A stretch of 56,667 bases of DNA from Amycolatopsis circi. Lineage in GTDB: Bacteria; Actinomycetota; Actinomycetes; Mycobacteriales; Pseudonocardiaceae. The notes under the pieces were generated by a model. That model saw only the letters and a program-made list of their open reading frames with translations. It was not told the DNA's origin and ran no database searches. The DNA lies in contig NZ_PQIA01000052.1 in assembly GCF_003385235.1 (NCBI RefSeq), positions 1-56,667 of the forward strand, read 5' to 3'. The position numbers and the translations under genes are program-made. This document shows, piece by piece, positions 16,575 through 24,662 of this stretch (positions within the stretch are counted from its first letter, which is position 1; every line of letters starts with the position of its first letter).

Positions 16575-17657
16575 TCAGCGGAAAGCCGGGATGACTTCCT
16601 TGGCAAAGAACGTGATCGCCCGCTTCATGTCCTCGAACGGCAGGTGCCGGGTGCTGCCGAAGTCGCACATGAGGTGTCCGAAGCCGAACTCCTGCAGCAT
16701 CGCGACCTGCCCGATGACGCGCTCCGGGTCGCCGATCACTTCGAGCTGTTCCCACCGGAAGTCGGTGCCCACGCTCCCGCCCTTGAGGTAGCGGCCTTCC
16801 CAGAACTCGAAGCCCTTGGCGATCTCGCCGGTCTTCGAGTCGATCGGTGCGCTCTTCTCATTGAAGATGCGCGCCCGGTCGAAGGCTTTCTCGAAAGACT
16901 CTTGGTCGGCACGCGCCTGTTCGACGGTCGGAGCGAGCCAGACCGAGCGCGAAACGACGAGTTCGGCTTCGTCAGCGGCGTGACCAGCTTCGGCCGCGAC
17001 CGTCCGCCAGGTCTCGGCTGCCTTGTGCACCTTGCGGAAAGGAGCAGCCGGATCGGCGAGGATCGGCAGGCCGCGCTGGGCATAGCGTTCGACTGTTTCC
17101 GGGCTCACCGCGGCCACATACACGGGCGGGTGCGGCCGCTGCAACGGCCTCGGCGTCAGGTCGACCTCACCCGTGCGGTAGAACCGCCCCTCGTGGCGGA
17201 ACGTGTCCTGCGTCCACAGCCCGGTGATCACTTCCAACGCCTCGTCGAACCGGTCGCGCGCCTCGGCCAGGTCCAGGCCGAAGCCGTCGAACTCGATGCT
17301 CTGGTAGCCGCGGCCGACGCCGAGGTCGAGCCTGCCGTTCGACAGCAGGTCCACCTGCGCTGCTTCTTCGGCTACGTGCACGGGGTTGTGCAGCGGCAGC
17401 ACAACGACGCCCGTGCCGAGGCGGATCCGCTCGGTCCGGGCCGCGAGGTGGCTGAGCATAGTGAACGTGTTCGGCACGGTTCCGTAATCGCGGAAGTGGT
17501 GCTCGGACGCCCACAGGCCGTCGAAGCCGAGTTCTTCGAGCAACTCGGCGACCCTGATGTTGTAGTCGTAGACCTCCTTCATGCTGCGCTGCCGGTCGGG
17601 CCGGTGGAACAGCAGGAACGCGGAGAACTTCATCGGACGGTGCACGGAGTCGGGCAC
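16575..17657 (-). CDS. LLM-class flavin-dependent oxidoreductase 4
   Basis: A luciferase-fold protein of about 352-360 residues, with MKFSAFLLFHRPD, ASEHHF, LGTGVVVLPLHNPVHVAEE and DLGVGRGYQ. Two starts are possible: GTG 17657 (VPDSVHRPMKFS), preceded by AGGTGG at a good distance, and ATG 17633, where most relatives start but without a visible ribosome site. The stop lies 10 bases before the ligase-like gene 2. It is the second gene of the long leftward unit that begins at 18447. FMN-dependent monooxygenation is likely; substrate unknown. Confidence 0.9.
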   Translation of the reverse strand: MPDSVHRPMKFSAFLLFHRPDRQRSMKEVYDYNIRVAELLEELGFDGLWASEHHFRDYGTVPNTFTMLSHLAARTERIRLGTGVVVLPLHNPVHVAEEAAQVDLLSNGRLDLGVGRGYQSIEFDGFGLDLAEARDRFDEALEVITGLWTQDTFRHEGRFYRTGEVDLTPRPLQRPHPPVYVAAVSPETVERYAQRGLPILADPAAPFRKVHKAAETWRTVAAEAGHAADEAELVVSRSVWLAPTVEQARADQESFEKAFDRARIFNEKSAPIDSKTGEIAKGFEFWEGRYLKGGSVGTDFRWEQLEVIGDPERVIGQVAMLQEFGFGHLMCDFGSTRHLPFEDMKRAITFFAKEVIPAFR

Positions 17658-17676
17658 AGCATCCACCTTTCCGTTG

Positions 17677-18447
17677 TCAGGACTGCGCCGGTGCCAGCAC
17701 CGAGCCGGGGAACGGGGCGAGCAGGGTTTCCCGCCAGGGCCCGTCGAGGTACTGCCGCGCCGACTTGCGCCAGTCGAGCAACCGTGGGTCAGCTTGCGCC
17801 TCGGCGTCGAGACCGACCGCGGCGTCGTAAGCACGCTGCGTGCGCAGGTGCGAATCCCTGTCGGTGCCCCAGAACGTCACGACCTCCGAATCGGACATCA
17901 GCACCTCGTACAACCCGACGAGACGGTGACCGTGATCGGCGAGAATGGGTGCGCGTTCCTCCCGGACGGCAGCGAGGTAGTCGAGTGCCGCACCGGGACG
18001 GACGTGCGCGACCTCGTGCAGGAAGAACGGCGCGGTGTAGTGCTCGGCACGCAGCGCCTGCAAGTCCGGAGTCCCCTGGACGCCGCCCATCGGGCGCGAG
18101 AACGCCTTGTGGCGCAAGTCGTCGATGGACGACAGGAACAGCTCGGGCTTGACGTTGTCGTAGATGTCGAGCATCTGCCGCCAGCCGCCCTCCCAGCCGC
18201 CGTGACAGTCCCACAGCGTCACCGCCTTGAACTGCTCGTGGCCGGTGATGCCGATCGCGTAGAAGGCGCCGACCAAGTCGATCGCCCGCGAGCGCACGGA
18301 CAGGCCACTGGTCAGTTCGGCACCGGAGTCGTCCCGCTGCTCGTCTTCCTTCTTGTAGTTCACCAGCCACTGCAGGTATTCGCGCGGGTTGCGCGAGTTC
18401 ATCGGGTGGAAGTACACCTCTTCGAGCAGATAGATCCCGCGCGCCAC
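17677..18447 (-). CDS. Conserved hypothetical protein, first gene of the central operon
   Basis: A 256-residue soluble protein without a signature I can name with confidence. The start is GTG 18447 (VARGIYLLEEVYFHP), with GAGGAG 5 bases upstream. The sequence is rich in aromatic, Trp and His residues (LWDCHGGWEGGWRQM, TFWGTD) and might form two dimeric alpha-beta barrel units like NIPSNAP or EthD proteins. That is a weak impression. It heads the leftward operon facing the Ltp/DUF35 pair, and two operator-like boxes lie in the gap between them, so it is probably needed early in the pathway. Confidence 0.75.
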   Translation of the reverse strand: MARGIYLLEEVYFHPMNSRNPREYLQWLVNYKKEDEQRDDSGAELTSGLSVRSRAIDLVGAFYAIGITGHEQFKAVTLWDCHGGWEGGWRQMLDIYDNVKPELFLSSIDDLRHKAFSRPMGGVQGTPDLQALRAEHYTAPFFLHEVAHVRPGAALDYLAAVREERAPILADHGHRLVGLYEVLMSDSEVVTFWGTDRDSHLRTQRAYDAAVGLDAEAQADPRLLDWRKSARQYLDGPWRETLLAPFPGSVLAPAQS

Positions 18448-18472
18448 AGTTTCTCCTCTTCGAGCCGACTTG

Positions 18473-18486
18473 AGCAATCGCTTGGT
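18473..18486. promoter_or_regulatory. KstR2-like operator, proximal to the 17677-18447 gene
   Basis: AGCAATCGCTTGGT fits AnCAAGnnCTTGnT with one mismatch and is 26 bases upstream of the GTG start at 18447, where repressor binding would block transcription of the leftward operon. Confidence 0.6.
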
Positions 18487-18563
18487 TAAGAACCGTACGA
18501 CGCGCTCGGCCCGCCGTCAACTTCCCTTCGTTGACACGATCTCGGCAGCGTTCGTAGTATTTG

Positions 18564-18577
18564 AGCAAGTGCTCGCT
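18564..18577. promoter_or_regulatory. KstR2-like operator, proximal to the Ltp gene
   Basis: AGCAAGTGCTCGCT, followed by TGG, fits the same consensus with one mismatch and lies 18 bases upstream of the Ltp start at 18595. With the box at 18473 it gives each side of the 147-base divergent promoter its own site. Confidence 0.65.
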
Positions 18578-18594
18578 TGGGATGAGGAGGTGTC

Positions 18595-19755
18595 GTGAGT
18601 CCGCTCCGCGATCGCGCCGCTGTCGCCGGCCTGGGATGGACGCCGTATTCGAAGAACTCCGGCGTGAGCACTCTCGAACTCGCTCTCCGCGCCATCTCCT
18701 CCGCACTCGACGACTGCGGCCTCTCTCCCGGCGACGTCGACGGCTTGGTGACGCATTCGGTCGGCGACGCGACCCCCGCCGCCGTCGTCGCCGCGTCGCT
18801 CGGGGTCTCCGACCCGCACGTCTTGCTTGACTTTTGGGGCGGTGGCAGCGTTTCCGCGGCGACGATCGGAACAGCCGCGATGGCGGTCGCGAGCGGGCAA
18901 GCGTCGACGGTCGTCTGCTGGCGCGCGCTCAACGCCCGCTCGGAGTTCCGTATGGGCGGCACGGGACGGGCAGCGCCCACTCTCGTCGAGTTCCAGTACC
19001 AGGTGCCGTACGGCCTCCTTGCCCCGCCGCAGCAGTACGCCTTGGTCGGCCAGGCTTACCTGGCCGCCTCAGGCGCCTCCGAAGAGGACCTCGGCCGGGT
19101 GGCGATCACCCAGCGACAGAACGCCATGCGCAACCCGCGGGCGATGATGCGCAAGCCACTGTCCATGGAGGACTACCTGGCAGCGCCCTGGATCGCCGAA
19201 CCGTTGCGGCTCTTCGACTGCTGCCTGGAGACCGACGCGGCGATCGCCGTGGTCGTCACGTCCGCGGAACGCGCGCGCGATCTGAGGCAACCGCCGGTTC
19301 TGATCAGCGCCGCCGCATCAGGCGGCGGGCACAGCCTGTTCTCCGCCGCGCGGCCCGATCTGTCGATCAGCGCGGCTGCGGATCTCGCCCCTCGCCTCTA
19401 CCGGGCCGCCGGCATCGGCCCGGAGGAAATCCAGATCGCCGAACTCTACGACGCTTTCACCCCGCTGGTCCTGATGCAATTGGAGGATTACGGTTTGACG
19501 CCCCGGCATACGGCCGCGGAGTTCGTCGCATCCGGCGCGACCGCGCTGGACGGACGGCTCCCCGTCAACACTCACGGCGGGCACCTCTCCGAGGGCTACC
19601 TGCACGGCCTCAACCACGTCGGCGAAGCTGTGCAGCAGCTGCGCGGACAGGCCGGCGAACGGCAGGTCCCCGGAGTCGAGGTAGCGCTGACGACCGGCCA
19701 GCCGGGCTACGTGTCCGGCACGACCTCCGCGCTGATCCTGCGAGCAGACCGATGA
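18595..19755 (+). CDS. Thiolase-like lipid-transfer protein (Ltp2-type aldolase subunit)
   Basis: A 386-residue thiolase-superfamily protein of the SCP-x/Ltp branch. It shows VVCWRALNARSEFRMGG in place of a classical nucleophilic-Cys loop, IAELYDAFTPL, and the late NTHGGHLSEGYLHGLNH segment with catalytic His candidates. Ltp2 in steroid catabolism forms a complex with a DUF35 partner and performs retro-aldol cleavage of a beta-hydroxy-acyl-CoA. Here the next gene is exactly a DUF35 protein with an overlapping start, so the same chemistry is likely. The GTG start follows AGGAGG at 5 bases. Transcription diverges from the long leftward operon. Confidence 0.9.
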   Translation: MSPLRDRAAVAGLGWTPYSKNSGVSTLELALRAISSALDDCGLSPGDVDGLVTHSVGDATPAAVVAASLGVSDPHVLLDFWGGGSVSAATIGTAAMAVASGQASTVVCWRALNARSEFRMGGTGRAAPTLVEFQYQVPYGLLAPPQQYALVGQAYLAASGASEEDLGRVAITQRQNAMRNPRAMMRKPLSMEDYLAAPWIAEPLRLFDCCLETDAAIAVVVTSAERARDLRQPPVLISAAASGGGHSLFSAARPDLSISAAADLAPRLYRAAGIGPEEIQIAELYDAFTPLVLMQLEDYGLTPRHTAAEFVASGATALDGRLPVNTHGGHLSEGYLHGLNHVGEAVQQLRGQAGERQVPGVEVALTTGQPGYVSGTTSALILRADR

Positions 19756-20150
19756 CCCGCCCGCTCGCCGACCGCGACTCCGCCGAGTGGTGGGCCGCTC
19801 TCGCCGACCACCGCCTGCAAATCCAGACGTGCCAGTCCTGTCGCACTCATCGGCTGGTGGCCAGGGCGATGTGCGCTGCGTGCCGGTCGTTCGACTGGGA
19901 ATGGACTGAAGCCAGCGGCGAAGGCACCATCGTCAGCTGGACGGTGTCCCACCGGGCCTACCAACCGGAGCGCACCGCTCCGTACACCGTGGTTTTCGTT
20001 CGGCTGGCGGAAGGTGAAGGACTCCTGCTGCCGGGAGGATGGAGCAGCGACGCCGCGCCGTCGGTGGGCATGCCAGTCCGGGCGGAGTTCGAGGATGTGC
20101 CCGGAGAACCACCGGCGGCGCTGCTGCGGTGGGAGCCGGTCACCGATTGA
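19752..20150 (+). CDS. DUF35 (Zn-ribbon plus OB-fold) partner of the Ltp protein
   Basis: A 132-residue protein with an N-terminal helix, a rubredoxin-like zinc ribbon (CQSC near residue 27 and CAAC about 16 residues later) and an OB fold (GEGTIVSWTVSH to RAEFEDVPGE). DUF35 proteins bind acyl-CoA or stabilise thiolase-like partners; ChsH2 with Ltp2 is the characterised example. The ATG overlaps the Ltp stop (ATGA), which supports a fixed-ratio complex. Its 3' end overlaps the convergent enoyl-CoA hydratase gene by 11 bases. Confidence 0.92.
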   Translation: MTRPLADRDSAEWWAALADHRLQIQTCQSCRTHRLVARAMCAACRSFDWEWTEASGEGTIVSWTVSHRAYQPERTAPYTVVFVRLAEGEGLLLPGGWSSDAAPSVGMPVRAEFEDVPGEPPAALLRWEPVTD

Positions 20151-20892
20151 CGAACCGCCGGATCAGCTCCTGCGCTTCGTCGGTGGTCACCGCTGAAGCA
20201 ATGGTGCGCGCTTCGTCAGCCGCGCTTTGTTCGCGGGTCGCCGAGAACGACGACCGGATCAGCCGCTTCGCCTGGCCGAACGCAGCCGCCGATCCGTTCG
20301 CCAGCGCAGCGGCTATGTCAGCCGCAGCAGCAGACAGCGCATCGTCCTCGACCACCTGCGTGACAAGACCCCAATCGCGCGCTTCGTCCGCGGTCAGCGT
20401 GCGCCCGGCGAGTGCCAGCTCGAGCGCTCGCTGTATGCCGACTGCACGGGGCAAGAGGTACGACACTCCGCAATCCGGGGTAAGGCCGATGCCGGAATAG
20501 GCCATCCGGAACTTCGTAGAGTGCGCCGCCACCACGATGTCCGCGTTCAGAACGAAGGCGAGGCCAGCACCCGCGACCGCACCCTGCACCGCAGCCACGA
20601 CCGGCTTGGGCAGCTCCGAAAGCCGCCGCAGCGCGGCTTCCAGTTCGGTGGCGAGCTGGTGGAGGTACTTCGGAGGTTCTGCTGCCGCGACGAACGACTG
20701 CACGTCTCCGCCCGCGCAGAACCGGGCACCCTCGCCGGTGAGCAGAACAGCCCGCACCGCAGTTGCCTCGGCCGCCTCCACCGCCTCGGCGAGGCCCCGT
20801 GCAGCAGCCAGGTCGACCGCGTTCGACACCTGAGGCCGGTCGAGGACGATCCGGCAAACACCCTCGTGCACTTCCCTCCGCACACCAGTCAT
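20140..20892 (-). CDS. Enoyl-CoA hydratase/isomerase family protein
   Basis: A 250-residue crotonase-fold protein. Oxyanion-hole segments are FCAGGD (58-63) and GAVAGAGLA (104-112). The active-site loop IGLTPDCGVSYLLPR carries Asp where classical hydratases have Glu, as in PaaG-like isomerases. It could hydrate or isomerise an unsaturated acyl-CoA. The ATG shares one base with the thiolase stop (TAATG), so both are made from one transcript. Together with the thiolase it provides the later half of a beta-oxidation turn; no complete acyl-CoA dehydrogenase is in this island. Confidence 0.92.
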   Translation of the reverse strand: MTGVRREVHEGVCRIVLDRPQVSNAVDLAAARGLAEAVEAAEATAVRAVLLTGEGARFCAGGDVQSFVAAAEPPKYLHQLATELEAALRRLSELPKPVVAAVQGAVAGAGLAFVLNADIVVAAHSTKFRMAYSGIGLTPDCGVSYLLPRAVGIQRALELALAGRTLTADEARDWGLVTQVVEDDALSAAAADIAAALANGSAAAFGQAKRLIRSSFSATREQSAADEARTIASAVTTDEAQELIRRFVNR

Positions 20893-22073
20893 TACGCGAC
20901 CCTCCGCAGCAGGGCGGCGAGCGCCTGTCCCCCGCCGATGCACATTGTCACGATGCCGAGTTCTTTGTCGGTGCGCGCGAGGTGTTTAGCTGCGCGGAGC
21001 GTGAGAATCGCTCCAGTCGCACCGACCGGGTGTCCCAGCGCGATCGCGCCGCCGTAAGGATTAGTGCGCTCCGGATCGAGGCCGGCGTCGCGAACGACCG
21101 CGACAGCCTGCGCCGCGAACGCCTCATTCAGCTCGACAATGTCGATGTCGCTCGGCGTGGTACCGGTCTTCTCGAACAGCTTCCGAAGCGCGGGAACGGG
21201 TGCGTAGCCCATCAATTCCGGCTCCAACGCAGCCGTGGCGACCGCCTCGATCCGCACCAAGCCGGACAGCCCGCGCTCGGCCGCCGCAGATTCGCGGGCG
21301 AGAACCACCGCAGCCGCACCGTCGTTGATGCCAGACGAATTGCCCGCGGTGACAGTGCCGCCTTCTTGGAAGGCCGGCCGCAAGCCAGACAGCGCTTCGA
21401 CAGTCGTGCCCGGCTTCGGGTGCTCGTCGTCAGTGACCGTCACCGATCGGCGACCGCCCGTCTCGACTGGAGTGATCTCTTCGGCGAACGCCGCCTTCGC
21501 ACCCGGCGAGGCAGCGCGCCGCTGCGATTCCGCAGCGAACTCGTCCTGTTCCTGCCGCGAGACGCCGTACTTCTGGGCGACGTTCTCCGCGGTCACTCCC
21601 ATGTGGACACCGTGGAACGGGTCGGTCAACATCATGACCGTCCCGTCTGCGAGCGTGCGGTCGCCGAGCCGGTATCCGGAACGTGCCCCGAAGTCGTAGA
21701 ACGGCATCCGGCTCATCGACTCGTCGCCGCCTGCGAGCGCGAAGTCGAGACCGTCCCAGCGCATTTGCGATGCTGCGGACCAAATCGCCTGAAGTCCCGA
21801 GCCGCAAAGGCGGTTCACGGTGTACGCAGGGGTGGTAACCGGAAGTCCGGCCGCAAGCGCGACGCGGCGGGCGTTGTAGGCGTCCGGGCCGACCTGCCCG
21901 ATGCAGCCCATCACCACTTCGCCGATGTCCTCTGGCGCGACCCGCGCCCGGTCGAGCGCGGTCCGCGCCGCGGCTGCGCCCAGTTCGAACCCCGGCACCT
22001 CCCGGAATGCCCCGCCGAAGCTCCCGACCGGGGTCCGCGCCCCGTCCAGCACCAGAATCCCGTCGTCGCCCAT
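20892..22073 (-). CDS. Acetyl-CoA C-acyltransferase (thiolase)
   Basis: A 393-residue thiolase with the acylated Cys in NRLCGSG (Cys90), the His of IALGHPVGATGA (His348) and the general-base Cys of MCIGGGQ (Cys378), so the catalytic set is complete. It cleaves a 3-ketoacyl-CoA with CoA. ATG 22073 was chosen because GAGGTG precedes it; the frame continues four codons further. A perfect 20-bp palindrome (22105-22124) lies just upstream, suggesting its own regulator in addition to the KstR2-like one. Confidence 0.95.
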   Translation of the reverse strand: MGDDGILVLDGARTPVGSFGGAFREVPGFELGAAAARTALDRARVAPEDIGEVVMGCIGQVGPDAYNARRVALAAGLPVTTPAYTVNRLCGSGLQAIWSAASQMRWDGLDFALAGGDESMSRMPFYDFGARSGYRLGDRTLADGTVMMLTDPFHGVHMGVTAENVAQKYGVSRQEQDEFAAESQRRAASPGAKAAFAEEITPVETGGRRSVTVTDDEHPKPGTTVEALSGLRPAFQEGGTVTAGNSSGINDGAAAVVLARESAAAERGLSGLVRIEAVATAALEPELMGYAPVPALRKLFEKTGTTPSDIDIVELNEAFAAQAVAVVRDAGLDPERTNPYGGAIALGHPVGATGAILTLRAAKHLARTDKELGIVTMCIGGGQALAALLRRVA

Positions 22074-22104
22074 GGTCCACCTCACCCGTCGTCAGCCTGC
22101 CTGA

Positions 22105-22124
22105 ATAGTAGGACGTCCTACTAT
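22105..22124. promoter_or_regulatory. Perfect 20-bp palindrome upstream of thiolase
   Basis: ATAGTAGGACGTCCTACTAT is a perfect palindrome 32 bases upstream of the thiolase start. It differs from the KstR2-like boxes. Symmetry and position indicate an operator for a dimeric TetR or GntR-type repressor that I cannot identify; candidates in the window are the TetR proteins at 9135 and 35351. Confidence 0.75.
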
Positions 22125-22155
22125 CTTGTGCGGTGATAACTGGGTCACAGCAAGG

Positions 22156-23328
22156 TCAGGCACCGTACTTCTGGGTCGCCTGCTCGATTGCCTGCGTCAT
22201 CCGCCCGACGAACCGTTGGCTGTTGTCTCCCGCCCAGGCGATGCTGGCCTCCCGGTTTCGGTTCGCCTGCCGGAAATGCGGAATCACGTACTCCGCGAAC
22301 AGTTCGTAGCTGCGTTTGGTCGCGTGCCATGGCGCGCAGCTGTGGACGTTGAGCAGGTACGTTCCGAAGCCGCCGGTTTCCCGTTGGAGACTTTCGATGG
22401 CGGCGATCGCGTCGTCCGGCGTACCGACGATGCCGACTCCCCAGCTCGGCAAGCCTTCGGTCGTCCATTGGTCCACTGCCGTCCCGGGCGACGATCGCCA
22501 CGGCATTTTCTCGCCTGTCAATCCCTCGAAATACGCCGTCGAGCCCAGCACTCCCCACTCGACTTCACGCCGCGCCTGCTCGCGGGATTCCGCGAGGTGC
22601 ATCATCCCCACCACCCGCCACCGGCCGCGCCGGGCGGTTCGGCCGTGATCGGCCGAGACTTGTTCGTGCACCGCCCAGTTCCCGGCCAGCCGGCCGCGTG
22701 CCCGCAGATCCGACGCCGCCACCGACAACACGCTGAGCCCATGACGCCCGGCGAGGGTCACCCCGGTCGGGGAATACACGGACGCGATCGCGACCTCGAT
22801 ATCCCGTCCTCCGTAAGGCAGCAGCTGCACGGCTGCTTCACGCAAGTCGAACCATTCCGTCTGCTTGGTGACCTTCTCGCCCCGCAGCAGCGGCAGGAGG
22901 GCTTCGACGGCTTCGGCCATCATGTCGCGTTGGCGCAGCGGGTCGATCCCGAGCATGAACGCGTCGGAAGGCAACTGCCCTGGACCGATGCCCATCATGA
23001 CCCGCCCCCGGGTGAGATGGTCCAACTGCACGATCCGGTCGGCGAGAATCAGCGGATTGTGGTAACTGACCGAGTTCACCCCGGTGCCCAGCATGATCCG
23101 GCTGGTCCGCTCCCCCGCCGCGGCGATCATGAGCTCGGGCGAACCGATCGTCTCGAAGCCGGCGGAATGGTGTTCGCCGAACCAGACCTCGTCGAAGCCG
23201 AGTTCGTCGGCGAGCACAGCCAGCTCCAGGTCCCGCCGGAGCTGCAGAGTCGGGTCTCCGTCCAGCGGATGGAACGGAGCGATGAACAGGCCGAATCGGT
23301 TGTCGGGCAAGGCGACTGCATCATCCAC
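22156..23328 (-). CDS. LLM-class flavin-dependent oxidoreductase 5
   Basis: A 390-residue luciferase-fold protein with FGEHHSAGFETI, LGTGVNSVSYHNP and GIGPGQLPSDAFM, aligning by eye with LLM 1 (2059-3252) over most of its length, including the C-terminal GGFGTYLLNVHSCAPW region. The GTG start at 23328 is weakly supported by GGATC upstream. It lies 70 bases before the palindrome region and upstream of the thiolase gene on the same strand. FMN-dependent oxygenation or Baeyer-Villiger chemistry is likely; its retention next to LLM 1 suggests different positional specificity. Confidence 0.9.
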   Translation of the reverse strand: MDDAVALPDNRFGLFIAPFHPLDGDPTLQLRRDLELAVLADELGFDEVWFGEHHSAGFETIGSPELMIAAAGERTSRIMLGTGVNSVSYHNPLILADRIVQLDHLTRGRVMMGIGPGQLPSDAFMLGIDPLRQRDMMAEAVEALLPLLRGEKVTKQTEWFDLREAAVQLLPYGGRDIEVAIASVYSPTGVTLAGRHGLSVLSVAASDLRARGRLAGNWAVHEQVSADHGRTARRGRWRVVGMMHLAESREQARREVEWGVLGSTAYFEGLTGEKMPWRSSPGTAVDQWTTEGLPSWGVGIVGTPDDAIAAIESLQRETGGFGTYLLNVHSCAPWHATKRSYELFAEYVIPHFRQANRNREASIAWAGDNSQRFVGRMTQAIEQATQKYGA

Positions 23329-23355
23329 TGTGGATCCTTTCGCCGTGTTGCCGCC

Positions 23356-24453
23356 TCAGCGCCGGGATTCGAGGAAGGCGGAGCGCAGACGGGAGATCGC
23401 CTGCGGGGTCAGGCCGAGCCCGCGGGTGGCGTACTCGTACATGGTTCCGAATCGGGCGGTCACCTCGTCGAACCCGGCTTGGAGGTAGCTGGGGTCGGCG
23501 CGGACAAAAGCCTCGGTGACCGCCCGGTCGCCGGGGCTCAGCGTCGCCAGGTATGCCTGCGTGCCAGGACTTTCGAGGACGTATCGATCGGATAGCCGGT
23601 AGTCCTGCATGACTGTGTCCTGGTCGACGCCGAGCAGAGTCAGCACCACCGCAGCCGCCCAACCGGTCCGGTCCTTGCCGCCGGTGCAGTGGAACAGCTG
23701 CGCGCCATCGCGCGTCGCGAGGTCTGCGAGCACGGCGCCGAACTCGGCCCGCGAGGCAGGATCGTCCACGAAGACCCGTTCCATCGCACGCATGGTGTCG
23801 GCAGCCTGCAAGGGTGTCGTGGGCGCAGGGCCCTGAACTCCGGCACCCATGACGTCATGGAGTTCACGAGTCGCGCCAGCAGGCACCACGTCCGGTGCCT
23901 GGCCCGCTTCAGCTGCCGTACGAAGGTCGTAGACGTACCGGAGCCCGAGAGAATCAGCGGTCGTCTTGTCCGCGGCCGACAAGGTCAGCGCGTTCGACCG
24001 GTAGAGCAGCCCCATCCGGACCCACTCGCCCGTCGCTGTCCGGTAGCCGCCCAGATCGCGCAGGTTCGGAACGCTGGGCAAGGCGAGCGATCGGGCCGCC
24101 ACGACCACCGTGCTGCCGCCGGACCGCAGTCGAAACCACGGACGCGGCACCGCGGGGTCGGCGGGGACTGCAAGGTGGTGCCCGGCGACCTGCGCGACGC
24201 GGTCCCAGGTCCGTCCGCGATCAGAGGAAACGGCGACCGACACTGGCCCCCGGTTCCGGACTTCCCAATCGAGAGACCACGCGTCTCCCTCGCCGACGAC
24301 CTGCGCAGCGAGAAACCGCGAACCCGCGGAAAAGCCGCGATCGAGAACCGGGTGCGGGTCGCCGCCAGCCGCAGCCATCGCCGCGCTCGGGCCGAGCAAG
24401 AGCGCGCAGCAAGCGACCGCACCGGCTCCGATTCCGCGCAGACCTCGGGACAT
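23356..24453 (-). CDS. Secreted tyrosine-protein phosphatase family protein
   Basis: A 365-residue protein with an N-terminal signal peptide (short basic start, hydrophobic stretch, AMAAAGG cleavage region near residue 25-28). A beta-rich region follows, then a dual-specificity/tyrosine phosphatase domain. NLRDLGGY is near 130 and the P-loop FHCTGGKDRTG, with its nucleophilic Cys, near 255. Such actinobacterial enzymes dephosphorylate proteins or phosphoinositides outside the cytoplasm. The ATG follows GGAGGC. It is divergent from the purple acid phosphatase gene, so two exported phosphatases share one 209-base promoter region. A phosphate-scavenging role is inferred. Confidence 0.9.
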   Translation of the reverse strand: MSRGLRGIGAGAVACCALLLGPSAAMAAAGGDPHPVLDRGFSAGSRFLAAQVVGEGDAWSLDWEVRNRGPVSVAVSSDRGRTWDRVAQVAGHHLAVPADPAVPRPWFRLRSGGSTVVVAARSLALPSVPNLRDLGGYRTATGEWVRMGLLYRSNALTLSAADKTTADSLGLRYVYDLRTAAEAGQAPDVVPAGATRELHDVMGAGVQGPAPTTPLQAADTMRAMERVFVDDPASRAEFGAVLADLATRDGAQLFHCTGGKDRTGWAAAVVLTLLGVDQDTVMQDYRLSDRYVLESPGTQAYLATLSPGDRAVTEAFVRADPSYLQAGFDEVTARFGTMYEYATRGLGLTPQAISRLRSAFLESRR

Positions 24454-24662
24454 TGCCGCCTCCGACCGGTTGGGCTACCGTTCAGCCTCACGCCATTCGA
24501 TCGAGTGATCCAATCACATGATTTGTAATCTGAGAACCCTACGGTCCCGGGACGTCGCTCCCTTCACCCGGATGGCCCGCGTCGCTCCAGACGCACGCCG
24601 CCGATCCGCAGCGACGTCCACCGTCGACCGGGCAGCAGCGCCCCGGCCAGAGGAAGGCAACC

